From assembly GCA_003611875.1 (NCBI GenBank), contig RAYY01000005.1:62001-126000 (forward strand): DNA of 64,000 bases, in the 5' to 3' direction. Both the position numbers and the translations under genes were made by a program. The notes beneath the pieces are model-generated. The model was not told where the DNA came from. It was given only the letters and a program-made list of their open reading frames with translations, and did no database searches. The DNA is from a bacterium D16-56. GTDB taxonomy: Bacteria; Bacillota; Clostridia; Lachnospirales; Lachnospiraceae. This document shows, in pieces, positions 26,284 to 34,448 of this stretch; positions within the stretch are counted from its first letter, which is position 1; the number at the start of each line of letters is the position of its first letter.

Positions 26284-26859
26284 TTATCGCAGATATTTCC
26301 GTGCATAAGCAAGAATCGCTGCCGTGGTCTTGGCATCTGTCATCTTTCCGGAGTATATCTGCTCCTCCAGCTCCTCCACAGTCCACTCCTCCACATAAAT
26401 CACCTCATCCTCATCCAGATGCTGATGAGAAGGAATCAGATTCCTGGCCACATAAATATCAATAAACTCGTCACAAAACGCAACCGTGGTATTCATACTC
26501 ATAAGATATTCCAGCTTTTCACAGCGATATCCTGTCTCCTCCTCCAGCTCCCGATATGCACACTGGATCGTAGGCTCATTTGGATCATCCCGTTTTCCCG
26601 CCGGAATCTCCAGAGTCTCCCGGTTCAAGGCATTGCGGAACTGACGCACCATAAGAATCTTTCCCTCATCCGTCACCGGTATCACAGCCGCCGCCCCGTC
26701 ATGGTGAATAAAATCCCAATGAGCCTCATGTCCATTGGCAATCACCGTATCCTCATAAATCTTCAAAATAGTTCCTGTATACTTTAATTGACGATCCAGG
26801 CGGGTCACTGGTTCAATCACCGGCTTCTTCATCCCGTCTTTACGCTCTGTCTGTTCCAT
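26284..26859 (-). CDS. nudF: ADP-ribose pyrophosphatase (NUDIX hydrolase)
   Basis: A 191-residue NUDIX enzyme. The start MEQTERKDG at 26859 has AAAAGGAG about 7 nt upstream; a longer frame overlaps proC. The Nudix box runs from IPAGKRDDPNEP to AYRELEEETGYR, with the REL-EE-TG core intact, and VVIP/ILMVRQFRNALNRETLEIPAG precedes it, as in ADP-ribose pyrophosphatases of the YqkG/NudF type. It hydrolyses ADP-ribose to AMP and ribose-5-phosphate. Located between proC and spoIIM; the nudF-spoIIM-xerD order is conserved in Firmicutes. Confidence 0.9.
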   Translation of the reverse strand: MEQTERKDGMKKPVIEPVTRLDRQLKYTGTILKIYEDTVIANGHEAHWDFIHHDGAAAVIPVTDEGKILMVRQFRNALNRETLEIPAGKRDDPNEPTIQCAYRELEEETGYRCEKLEYLMSMNTTVAFCDEFIDIYVARNLIPSHQHLDEDEVIYVEEWTVEELEEQIYSGKMTDAKTTAAILAYARKYLR

Positions 26860-26878
26860 AATCTGCTCCTTTTTTCTT

Positions 26879-27685
26879 TCATCGAATATTTCCACATTTT
26901 TCAAAGCAGGCATCGCACCCCTTCATCACCGCGTTCCGAAGCCCATGCTCCTCCAATGCCTCCACCGCCGCAATGGTAGTTCCTCCCGGCGAGCACACCT
27001 GATCCTTTAATCGCCCCGGATGCTCCCCGGTCTCCATCAGCATCCTTGCGCTCCCCAGCACAGCCTGAGCTGCCATCTCATAGGCCAAGTCCCTGGGAAG
27101 TCCATATTTCACCCCGCTGTCCGCCAAAGCCTCCAAAAACAGATACACATAAGCAGGGGAACTGCCGCTGACACACACCACCGCATGGATCAGCCGTTCC
27201 TCCACCAGCGCCATCCTTCCAAAAGACTCAAAGAAACGCCGGATCGTCTCCTGCTCCTCCTGGGAAAACAGTCTCTCATCATAGCAGACTCCGCTCATGC
27301 CCTCTCCTACCAGCGCCGGTGTGTTGGGCATGGCACGAACCACCCGCTTCTCCTCTCCGAAGATCCCCTTTAAATCCTCAATCGAAATCCCCGGGGCAAT
27401 GGAAATCAAAATCTGCCGGCGGGAAATCCCCTCCCGAATCTCCTCTGCCGCCGCCCTGAGCTGCTGAGGCTTTACCGCCAGAATCACATACTCAGAGGAA
27501 GACGCACAGGCAAGCCCGCTGTCTGCCGTCGCTGCCCCCGTTGCCTCTGCAGCCTTCTTTGCCCTATTTAAATCTCTCTCATAAAAACAGATCTGCTCCG
27601 GCTGAAATGCTCTGGCCAGCCCCTGCATCATGGCAAATCCCATATTGCCTGCTCCGATAAATCCAAACTTATAAGATAAACCCAA
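26879..27685 (-). CDS. proC: Pyrroline-5-carboxylate reductase
   Basis: A 268-residue enzyme catalysing the last step of proline synthesis with NAD(P)H. The Rossmann motif is FGFIGAGNMGFAMMQGL; VILAVKPQQL, VVRAMPNTPALVGEGM and the dimerisation signature ALADSGVKYGLPRDLAYEMAAQ ... SPGGTTIAAVEALEEHGLR are all present. The frame starts with TTG at 27685, 10 nt after GGGAGG; an ATG closer to that site reads only seven codons in another frame, so TTG is the likely start. It precedes the NUDIX gene by 19 nt. Confidence 0.94.
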   Translation of the reverse strand: MGLSYKFGFIGAGNMGFAMMQGLARAFQPEQICFYERDLNRAKKAAEATGAATADSGLACASSSEYVILAVKPQQLRAAAEEIREGISRRQILISIAPGISIEDLKGIFGEEKRVVRAMPNTPALVGEGMSGVCYDERLFSQEEQETIRRFFESFGRMALVEERLIHAVVCVSGSSPAYVYLFLEALADSGVKYGLPRDLAYEMAAQAVLGSARMLMETGEHPGRLKDQVCSPGGTTIAAVEALEEHGLRNAVMKGCDACFEKCGNIR

Positions 27686-27721
27686 TCTCCATCCGCCTCC
27701 CTCAAAAAAATATCAAAGAGA

Positions 27722-28243
27722 TTAAAAACCTGCCTCTGGGCTGACGCTCATGGCATCCAGTGTGATCTTCATAATATCCTTGATCTCCTCGGTTGTCATC
27801 TTCATCTTCCCTGCCAGCTCCTCCAAGGTGGCCTCTCGCCCCAGCTCCTCAGCCATCATCTTAGAAATATCCTTTAACACATTGACCCGCGCCGCAACCT
27901 CCTCCTCTGCCTGCTTTTCCCTCCGCTGCGCCTCAATGGCCGCCTCCAGCCGCTCTGCCGCCAATACTCTTACCTGTTCTCGGAAGTCTCCTTCCTGATA
28001 ATCATCCAACGCCAAAAGCAAAGCCATATTGGCCTCCTGGACCAGATCGCCTGCTGCAAGTCCCCGTTTCCGATACCCGCCTGCCAGCTCAACAACAAAA
28101 TGAAGCATTCCCTCCAACAGCCTTTTACGCGCTCCCTGATCTCCTTCCTTCACTCGCAGAAGAAGCGCCGCCTCCTCCTTCTGGCTGCAGGCAGGAATCC
28201 GTTTCACCTCCTCTAAGTACATCTGATAAATATCATCGTGCAT
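27722..28243 (-). CDS. Short sigma-70-like protein lacking region 4
   Basis: A 173-residue protein resembling the middle of a sigma factor. IYQMYLEEVKRIPACSQKEEAALLLRVKEGDQGARKRLLEGMLHFVVELAGGYRKRGLAAGDLVQEANMALLLALDDY matches regions 1.2-2.2, including LVQEANMALL where sigma70 has LIQEGNIGL. Residues about 115-160 (VNVLKDISKMMAEELGREATLEELAGKMKMTTEEI) match region 3. Region 2.3-2.4 is degenerate and region 4 is absent. It could hold core RNA polymerase without promoter recognition; this is inference. AAGGAGG precedes the ATG. It is first in the proC-nudF-spoIIM-xerD-topB run. Confidence 0.72.
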   Translation of the reverse strand: MHDDIYQMYLEEVKRIPACSQKEEAALLLRVKEGDQGARKRLLEGMLHFVVELAGGYRKRGLAAGDLVQEANMALLLALDDYQEGDFREQVRVLAAERLEAAIEAQRREKQAEEEVAARVNVLKDISKMMAEELGREATLEELAGKMKMTTEEIKDIMKITLDAMSVSPEAGF

Positions 28244-28340
28244 TTCATCTTCCTCCTTGCATTATCCCAGACTCCCTTAGAGCTTCAAACCTGCCGAACC
28301 GTTACGCTCCGGCATCAATTCCCCTGCTCAGAGGAAATCC

Positions 28341-28823
28341 TCAGTCCTGGGGATAATTCAGCCGCGTCTCATCCATAACAAGCAGCGTCTCATCCAAAAA
28401 ACGTTTTGCCAGATATTTGGCCATAGGCAGATTCATGTCCAGATAATTGCCGCAGTCCCTGGCCGCTGCCCCCGGCACATCCCCCTCAAAATCACGGATA
28501 AAGGTAAACATGTCCACCATCAGGGGCACAATATCCTTAGACTGGTAATCCCCTGCCAGCAGAAGGTAGAAGCCTGTCCTGCATCCCATAGGGCCAAAAT
28601 ACAGCACCTTGTCAGAATAATCCTCCCGGTTCCGCAGATAGGTGGCTCCCAAATGCTCTAAGGTGTGTACCTCCGCCGTATTCATGACCGGCTCAAAATT
28701 AGGCCGTGTCATCCGGATATCAAATGTGGTGACCACCTCTGATTTGGCCTTATCTTTGCGGGATACATAGACTCCGGGAAGAAGCTTTAAATGATTAATG
28801 GTAAAGCTTGTGATTTTTTCCAT
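28341..28823 (-). CDS. luxS: S-ribosylhomocysteine lyase (autoinducer-2 synthesis)
   Basis: A 160-residue metalloenzyme splitting S-ribosylhomocysteine to homocysteine and DPD, the AI-2 precursor. Diagnostic are TFDIRMTRPN, the metal motif HTLEHLGATYLRN, FGPMGCRTGFYLL with the catalytic Cys, and ARDCGNYLDMNL with the second-site Cys/metal ligand. Length is normal. AAGGAG lies 10 nt upstream. The upstream region holds a long inverted repeat (28861-28901). No pfs gene is adjacent. Confidence 0.96.
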   Translation of the reverse strand: MEKITSFTINHLKLLPGVYVSRKDKAKSEVVTTFDIRMTRPNFEPVMNTAEVHTLEHLGATYLRNREDYSDKVLYFGPMGCRTGFYLLLAGDYQSKDIVPLMVDMFTFIRDFEGDVPGAAARDCGNYLDMNLPMAKYLAKRFLDETLLVMDETRLNYPQD

Positions 28824-28860
28824 AATCCAGTTTCTCCTTATTTTTTTAAGATTTTTAATG

Positions 28861-28901
28861 TTAACCTTCTATATCTAACAGGTTAATATAGAATCGGTTA
28901 A
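28861..28901 (-). promoter_or_regulatory. Long inverted repeat in the luxS leader/promoter region
   Basis: TTAACC and TTCTATAT (28861-28874) pair with ATATAGAA and GGTTAA at the far side, around an 11-nt loop, with a 2-nt bulge. It lies about 40 nt before the luxS ATG. No T-run follows, so an operator or 5' stabiliser is more likely than a terminator. The rest of the 295-nt gap is AT-rich without a frame. Confidence 0.5.
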
Positions 28902-29071
28902 AAACAGAAAATTCTATGCTACATTATATGGCATTTGCTTCACAAATACAAGAAGCAGATTCTAAAATATAAATCATAAAATCACGAAAAGCCTTATTAT
29001 GTATATTTTGCACAATTACTATGTAAATATATATCTCTATTTGTCAAAATATAAGAAATTCAAATTCATGG

Positions 29072-29100
29072 TTCACAAAACCAAAATCTTATGCTATAAT
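29072..29100 (+). promoter_or_regulatory. tRNA-Ala promoter
   Basis: TTCACA (29072-29077), 17-nt spacer, TATAAT (29095-29100) preceded by TGC (extended -10). Start would be about 29107, 12 nt before the mature tRNA. Confidence 0.75.
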
Positions 29101-29118
29101 GCATCTTGTGATTGACAT

Positions 29119-29191
<73 letters not shown>

Positions 29192-29237
29192 TTTTAGAGG
29201 TTTCTGGTTTTATATATTTTTTAGTAGCAGAAAGATT

Positions 29238-29272
29238 TAAACCAACCAAAGATGTTTTTGGTTGGTTTTATT
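29238..29272 (+). terminator. tRNA-Ala terminator
   Basis: AAACCAACCAAA pairs with TTTGGTTGGTTT around a short loop, followed by TATTTTT. A partial second copy of the right arm follows at about 29274. Confidence 0.75.
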
Positions 29273-29536
29273 TTTGGTTGGTTTTATTCTGTTTAAAATT
29301 TCAGAATGCTTCCCATTCGTTCCTTTTTATTAGTCCTGTTTTAAGATAATGGCTGATAGCAGCTTTGTTGCAGATGTTTCTAATAGACCATCTCACAGCG
29401 TAACAGGAAGAAAGCCTTTTATAAATCAAGGTTTTACTACCGTTGAGAGGGAAAATACACGGGATTATAAAGGTATATGTGAACTTCTCCCTGCATCTGA
29501 AATGCCGGAAAAGCCCATATCAGCCACATCCCCTTC
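29273..29536. other. Intergenic stretch without a supported gene
   Basis: Between the tRNA terminator and the end of the second AstE-like gene. An open frame reading MADSSFVADVSNRPSH begins at 29349 on the plus strand but runs into the antisense of the next gene and has no ribosome site or recognisable similarity. It may be a decayed remnant. No direct repeat of the tRNA 3' end, as left by an integrase, was seen. Confidence 0.5.
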
Positions 29537-30472
29537 CTACTCATGGAGCCGCCTGATGATCTTAAACACCACCGTTCCTTCCATCACCAAGGGTACCCTG
29601 TGGGCAAAAAAGAGAATGCCGTCTGTAGGCGCCAGAATTTTGCCCAGCACCTCACCCTCCAAGGGATCCATCACCAGCGCCAGAGTCTGTCCCCGGTACA
29701 CTTCCTCCCCAGGGCCTGCAAGCCGTCTGTAAATCCCGGAGAGCTCTGTCCTCACATTGGTCAGATCCTCCTCCCGAATCACGCTGGCTAAGTATCCGCT
29801 GTGGCTGGTGTAGCGCAAAATCCCCATTCTGGTCAGAAAACGCAGCACAGATGCCGCCGCCTGCCTGGCAGAAGTCTCGTCAATATAATCTGTGGCGCTG
29901 GTATACAGGGAAAAAGCATTGGTATTCCAGATCTGCCAGTTATAATTCAGGGTCGTGGTGTCAATGGGCTTTGGCTTCCGGATGACCACATAGGGCATCC
30001 CGAACAGATTGGCCAGACTGGGATTCTGGAACCCTGTTTCCATCATCCTTACATGGGGCACAAAATCCCCGGAAAGATAAAAGCTGGGAAACTGGATTCC
30101 GTAGCTATAGCCCTGAATCGCTTCAAAAAGCCCTGCTGCAATCCTCTGGGTCGTCTCCCCTGCATCATATCCCGGAAACATCCGGTTAATATCCGTATTG
30201 TCTGTGGCCCAAAAACGCTTGCTGATATTCATGGAGCTGTGATTTACGGACGGGATGATCAGAATCTCATTCCTCCCCACAATGGCTCCCTTTTCCTCCA
30301 GCCGTTTTAAGGCTTTTACAAGCTGAGAGCAGATATAGAGCTGCTGCACCTCATTTCCCCGGATGGCTCCTACAATGCACGCCGCCTTTTCCCCTTTGCC
30401 GAACCGGTATCCATAGATATTTAAATCATCCCGATACTGGTTTTTTAATGTGTAAATGCACTCTTTTTTCAT
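29537..30472 (-). CDS. AstE/AspA (M14) family protein, predicted inactive paralogue
   Basis: A 311-residue homologue of the succinylglutamate desuccinylase/aspartoacylase family, collinear with its upstream neighbour: IVGAIRGNEVQQLYICSQLV aligns with IVTGTHGDELEGQYVCYEV, DINRMFPG with DMNRIFPG, and the C-terminal GEEVYRGQTLALVMDPLEGEVLGKI with the barrel-like end. The zinc ligands fail: His of HGDE is Arg (RGNE), and the DIHAS histidine is Gln (YGIQFPS). The catalytic Glu of VVVEMG also has no counterpart. It overlaps the upstream stop by 4 nt (ATGA). A structural or regulatory partner of the active paralogue is plausible; that is inference. Confidence 0.8.
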   Translation of the reverse strand: MKKECIYTLKNQYRDDLNIYGYRFGKGEKAACIVGAIRGNEVQQLYICSQLVKALKRLEEKGAIVGRNEILIIPSVNHSSMNISKRFWATDNTDINRMFPGYDAGETTQRIAAGLFEAIQGYSYGIQFPSFYLSGDFVPHVRMMETGFQNPSLANLFGMPYVVIRKPKPIDTTTLNYNWQIWNTNAFSLYTSATDYIDETSARQAAASVLRFLTRMGILRYTSHSGYLASVIREEDLTNVRTELSGIYRRLAGPGEEVYRGQTLALVMDPLEGEVLGKILAPTDGILFFAHRVPLVMEGTVVFKIIRRLHE

Positions 30473-31407
30473 TGAAAATCACCTCCCAGCACACGGGCTA
30501 TCAAGGAACCGCAGGACACCACCGGATACTCCCGCAGGGTAAACACCATGCCGTGAATCGGTGCACGGACATCCTGCAGCATCTGGCCGTCCAGAGAATT
30601 TAGAATTCTTCCGATCCGTTCTCCCTGAGCCACATTCCTCCAATGCTCCACACAGGGCACAAAAATCCCCGGAGCCTCCGCATTGACAAACCCCACCTCT
30701 CCGTCCTGGGAAATGATCGGCTCCTTGGGGGTAATAACCGGCCCGGTCCAGGCTCCCATATCCTTCATCACACAGAAAATCCCGTCCGTAAGCTGATGGC
30801 AGAACTCCTCCGTGATCCGCATTCCCACGCCCATCTCCACCACCACGGTAGGTACGCCGATGCTGTTTAAGCTGTGGGCAAGCGTGGATTCCAGCACGGT
30901 AGCCGCCGCGTGAACCCACACAAAATCCAGATTCAGCCGCCGGGCAAAGGGTAACAGCTTTTCTGCTGTATTCACATTGATCCTGGCCTGGGGGATTTCC
31001 CGCAGAAAAATATTGCTGGCATGAATGTCAACACACAGATCTGCCCCTGCAATGTCCTTGATGATCCGTGCAGCCACATGCTCTGCCACGGCCCCGTTCT
31101 CATCGCCGGGAAAAATCCGGTTCATGTCCAGATCAAACATGGGAACGCCGCGGGAAATCGAATCCACCCCCAAAGGATTTAAGGCCGGATAAATCTCCAC
31201 AATCCCCTTTAAGCAATCCGGATTTTCCCGGATAATCCGGTTGACCTCATAGCACACATACTGCCCCTCCAGCTCGTCGCCGTGGGTTCCGGTCACAATA
31301 CAGATTCTTTTTTCCTTTCCTGTCATGTTCTGGGGCTTCAGAACATTTTTCTTGACACGGAGGCGCTCATCCACTGCCAGCCCCACCGAAACTACCTCTT
31401 TTATCAT
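30469..31407 (-). CDS. AstE/AspA (M14) family zinc deacylase
   Basis: A 312-residue zinc hydrolase of the succinylglutamate desuccinylase/aspartoacylase family. Motifs: GTHGDELEGQ (His and Glu ligands), NPLGVDSISRGVPMFDLDMNRIFPG, VDIHAS (second His ligand), and VPTVVVEMGVG (general-base Glu). The C-terminal 100 residues form the beta domain with GIFVPCVEHWRNVAQGERIGRI, resembling a biotinyl-lipoyl-like fold. Members remove acyl or amino-acid groups from amides. The start overlaps the stop of the transglutaminase by 4 nt. Its substrate may be the product of the ATP-grasp ligase in this operon; unproven. Confidence 0.85.
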   Translation of the reverse strand: MIKEVVSVGLAVDERLRVKKNVLKPQNMTGKEKRICIVTGTHGDELEGQYVCYEVNRIIRENPDCLKGIVEIYPALNPLGVDSISRGVPMFDLDMNRIFPGDENGAVAEHVAARIIKDIAGADLCVDIHASNIFLREIPQARINVNTAEKLLPFARRLNLDFVWVHAAATVLESTLAHSLNSIGVPTVVVEMGVGMRITEEFCHQLTDGIFCVMKDMGAWTGPVITPKEPIISQDGEVGFVNAEAPGIFVPCVEHWRNVAQGERIGRILNSLDGQMLQDVRAPIHGMVFTLREYPVVSCGSLIARVLGGDFQ

Positions 31408-32219
31408 AAAAGCTCCTTTACCTTTACCAATATGCTCTGAGTCTGACCGGCAAATCCCAGAAATCTTCCCCGGTCAATGGCTCCGTCTCCAAAATCCCGC
31501 CCATGGGTCAGCTTAATGTAAGTCTCGTCTGTCAAACGGTTATTGGTAGGATCCATCCCTACCCACATTCCATTTACCCATACCTCCACCCAGGCATGGC
31601 TGGCTCCTTCCCCCAGCATCATCCCTGCCGCATACCGGGCCGGCACTCCTGCCAGCCTGCACAGGCTGATAAAAATATGGGCATAGTCCTGGCAAACTCC
31701 CTGCCCCAAAGCCAGCGCTTCTGCTGCCGTGGTTTTTACAGTGGTTGCGCCAGGTACGTAAACAAACCGCCTGTACAGACGGTCCATCATATATTCCAGT
31801 TCTTTGTATTCATCTATTGCCAGGCTTCCTGCCTTCCTCCCGCTTTCCCATACAGCCCCAAGCTCCTTCATGGTATCCTGCAGAAACCGCCGGATTCCTT
31901 TATCTGGCATGGTATAGGCAGAGGGAAAACCATACATGGGATGAAACGGCTCTGTTTCCCCGGACAGATCCACATACACCGTTCCCTCTGCCTTTACATA
32001 GAGCCTGTCATGCTGATCCCGTACTGACACAGCATATCCGCTGTTTCCAAATCCGTCCTGAACCTCATTGATGGTATCCGCCGGCTCGATTGTCACCTGC
32101 AGGCATTCCCCGTGCTGCCGCCCGTTTTCCATAGGACGGCATCGAATCAGAAAATGATGATCCCACACCATCTGATCAAAAGCAAGCTGCATTTCATATC
32201 GGAAATTTAATTTCTTCAA
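31404..32219 (-). CDS. Transglutaminase-like cysteine peptidase/amidase
   Basis: A 271-residue protein. The N-terminal 110 residues look like the beta-rich Bact_transglu_N domain (KLNFRYEMQLAFDQMVWDHHFLIRCRP). The transglutaminase core follows with a complete triad: Cys in LGQGVCQDYAHIF, His in ASHAWVEVWVNG, Asp in VGMDPTNN. No signal peptide, so probably cytosolic. In COG2308-type gene clusters this protein accompanies the ATP-grasp and alpha-E proteins and is thought to cleave or transfer amide bonds. It starts 11 nt after the alpha-E gene and overlaps the AstE-like gene by 4 nt. Confidence 0.88.
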   Translation of the reverse strand: MKKLNFRYEMQLAFDQMVWDHHFLIRCRPMENGRQHGECLQVTIEPADTINEVQDGFGNSGYAVSVRDQHDRLYVKAEGTVYVDLSGETEPFHPMYGFPSAYTMPDKGIRRFLQDTMKELGAVWESGRKAGSLAIDEYKELEYMMDRLYRRFVYVPGATTVKTTAAEALALGQGVCQDYAHIFISLCRLAGVPARYAAGMMLGEGASHAWVEVWVNGMWVGMDPTNNRLTDETYIKLTHGRDFGDGAIDRGRFLGFAGQTQSILVKVKELL

Positions 32220-32230
32220 AGCCTGTCACC

Positions 32231-32905
32231 TCAAAAAATATTCCACAAAGCATGTAAAGCATCCTTGCGCCCTGCCTCCCAGCTTTCCTTCTGCCTGATA
32301 ATCCCAGCCAGCCGTTCTGCCTCCGAAACACGGTATCCAATCCGCACCTTGTTCAGTCGGTTCCTGAATTTGGAAAACTCCTTTTCCACATAAATGTAAG
32401 GAAAATCAAGACGCATATACAGATCCAGCCGCTCTAAGTATTTGCCGCACTTAATGATATTGCGCCCCTCCTCATCCTCCATATTGTCATCCAGACATCC
32501 CCAGAACGCAAAGAGATAATCCTTCACCGGCTGCAGATCATAAGCCAGGGCATTGCCGTGAGCCTTCACCTGCTCCATACAGTCCAGGGTCATCTGGATG
32601 TAGGACAGGGCATCACTGCTCAGCTCATCCCGCAGAACAACCCCATTGTCCAAGGCCCGCAGCATATTGCTGTAAACGGAATTCGGATCCTCGGCAGAAA
32701 AGAGATATTTATCAATAAAATCATCCATGTCCTGATAAATAACCGGAATGGACAGCTTCTCACAAAATCCTTCATAAGCCCGGTTATCCATATCCAGCAT
32801 TTCATCAAAATATTTAAAAAACATTCTCAAGGTAGTAAACACCCGTTCTGTATAACGCCCCAGCCAAAAAAGATGATCTGCCTTTTCTATTGAGATAATA
32901 CCCAT
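32231..32905 (-). CDS. Alpha-E domain protein (DUF403)
   Basis: A 224-residue all-helical protein. The start GIISIEKADHLFWLGRYTERVFTTLR is the typical alpha-E opening (HLFWLGRYTER), with later YLERLDLYMRLDFPY and a C-terminal helix. Biochemistry is unknown; comparative genomics ties it tightly to the circularly permuted ATP-grasp protein, as here, where the frames overlap by 19 nt. It may be a scaffold for the ligase or its product. No signal peptide. Confidence 0.88.
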   Translation of the reverse strand: MGIISIEKADHLFWLGRYTERVFTTLRMFFKYFDEMLDMDNRAYEGFCEKLSIPVIYQDMDDFIDKYLFSAEDPNSVYSNMLRALDNGVVLRDELSSDALSYIQMTLDCMEQVKAHGNALAYDLQPVKDYLFAFWGCLDDNMEDEEGRNIIKCGKYLERLDLYMRLDFPYIYVEKEFSKFRNRLNKVRIGYRVSEAERLAGIIRQKESWEAGRKDALHALWNIF

Positions 32906-34200
32906 GTATCTTTAAATCCTCCTCCCTGTGATGAATTTACAACAAATGAATCCGGGTTCCTGGAAAACCGGGTCAGGCCGCTGGGCCATACACGGGTAGT
33001 CCTTCCGCTTAAAACAAAAGCCCGCAGATCCGCTTTTCTGGGAACTCCACCGTCCCCCTCCACAATATCCAAATCAATAAAATCAATAACCTCCTGGGCA
33101 ATAAACCGGCGCGGCTCTTTCTCTATGGTATGCCTCATTTTCTCCAGCTCATCCTTTGTCAGATCCCTGCCAAAGACCACTCCATAGCCTCCTGCCTCTG
33201 ACACATCCTTTACCACCAGTTGTGAAAGCTTATCCAAGATATATTTCCGATCCTGCTCATAAAAAGCCAGATATGTAGGCGCATTTTTTAAGATGGCTTC
33301 CTCTCCCAGATAATATTTTACCATATGGGGCACAAAGTAATAGATTCCCTTGTCGTCTGCCACCCCATTGCCGGGAGCATTGATTAAGGCTACATTGCCG
33401 CTCCGGTACACATCCATGAGCCCCGGCACCCCGATCAGGGATTCCGGCTCAAAGCACAGCGGATCCAGATATTCATCGGAAATTCTCCTGTAAACAGCTC
33501 CTACCTGCTGCTGTTTTCCTTGGTATTGACGGTAATAGAGCCGATTGCCCTCCACATACAGATCCTGCGGCATAGCCAGGACAGCCCCTGACCGCTCTGC
33601 TAAGTAGGAATGCTCAAAAAATGCTGCGTTGTACCGCCCTGGGGTCAGCACCACATGGATGCCGCCTGTACTGACATTTTCCATAACCTCTTTAAGCATC
33701 CCTGCATAATTGCGGTTATCCGACACATGATTCCTCATAAAAGTACGGGGAGACGCCTGCCTGGTCAGCTCCCTGGCAATCATGGGATAAGAAGCGCCGG
33801 AAGGAATCCTTAAATTATCCTCTAAAATATACCAGGTTCCACCCTTTGCCTGCACTAAGTCAATTCCGGAAATATGGCTGTAAATCCCCTTCGGCGGCCT
33901 CATCCCCTCACACTGAGGCAGATACCCTTTGGATGAAAAAATAAAATCCTCCGGAATCACTCCGTCCTTTATAATCTTCTTGTCCCCATACACATCCGAA
34001 AGAAAGCAATTCAGCGCATCCACCCGCTGGGAAAGCCCTTTTTCCAGATATGCAAACTCCTTGTGGGTAATTACCCTGGGAAGCGGGTCAAACGGGAACA
34101 ACTGTTCATGAAACTCCCCGTTCTTATAGATCCCAAATTTCACCCCATACCTGGCCATCAGCCGGTTTATGCTTTCCATATGCTCTATCATATCCTTCAT
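32887..34200 (-). CDS. Circularly permuted ATP-grasp ligase (DUF404/DUF407, COG2308)
   Basis: A 437-residue protein of the circularly permuted ATP-grasp type 2 family. The start MKDMIEHMES at 34200 is supported by GGAGG 8 nt upstream; an ATG five codons earlier overlaps that ribosome site. Visible family blocks: FPFDPLPRVITHKEF, LYGD-like LSDVYGDKKIIKDGVIPEDFIF, GIDLVQAKGGTWYILEDNLRIPSGASYPM (a metal/ATP-binding acidic segment), NAPGNGVADDKGIYYFVPHMVKYYLGEE, and ADLRAFVLSG near the end. ATP-grasp enzymes join a carboxylate to an amine through an acyl phosphate; this family is predicted to build peptides. First gene of the five-gene operon. Confidence 0.9.
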   Translation of the reverse strand: MKDMIEHMESINRLMARYGVKFGIYKNGEFHEQLFPFDPLPRVITHKEFAYLEKGLSQRVDALNCFLSDVYGDKKIIKDGVIPEDFIFSSKGYLPQCEGMRPPKGIYSHISGIDLVQAKGGTWYILEDNLRIPSGASYPMIARELTRQASPRTFMRNHVSDNRNYAGMLKEVMENVSTGGIHVVLTPGRYNAAFFEHSYLAERSGAVLAMPQDLYVEGNRLYYRQYQGKQQQVGAVYRRISDEYLDPLCFEPESLIGVPGLMDVYRSGNVALINAPGNGVADDKGIYYFVPHMVKYYLGEEAILKNAPTYLAFYEQDRKYILDKLSQLVVKDVSEAGGYGVVFGRDLTKDELEKMRHTIEKEPRRFIAQEVIDFIDLDIVEGDGGVPRKADLRAFVLSGRTTRVWPSGLTRFSRNPDSFVVNSSQGGGFKDTWVLSQ

Positions 34201-34224
34201 CCACAGTACCTCCATCTCCGCTAC

Positions 34225-34256
34225 AAAAAAGGGCGCCCAAAATAAATCAGAGCGCC
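34225..34256 (-). terminator. Terminator-like hairpin in the leader of the ATP-grasp operon
   Basis: On the minus strand GGCGCTC (34250-34256) pairs with GGGCGCC (34231-34237) around 12 nt and is followed by six T (34225-34230). It lies only about 15 nt after the predicted transcription start and 25 nt before the gene start, so it could act as an attenuator. Confidence 0.65.
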
Positions 34257-34272
34257 TTTACTTCCTTGTAAT

Positions 34273-34301
34273 AATATACAACAGGTTTCCAGATTTTTCA
34301 A
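34273..34301 (-). promoter_or_regulatory. Promoter of the ATP-grasp operon
   Basis: TTGAAA (34296-34301), 17-nt spacer, TATATT (34273-34278) on the minus strand. The leader would be about 65 nt and contains the hairpin at 34225-34256. Confidence 0.65.
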
Positions 34302-34448
34302 GAGATTCCCGCATAAACTTGGCAAATTTAACTTGGCAAATGTTACTGTTCACGGGGCATTGTCATGATGCTGGAAATAAAAGGTCATGGACAGGCGAAT
34401 TGTACTAATTGTTTTATAATTTTGCACAAAATCAATCACCTATCACCA

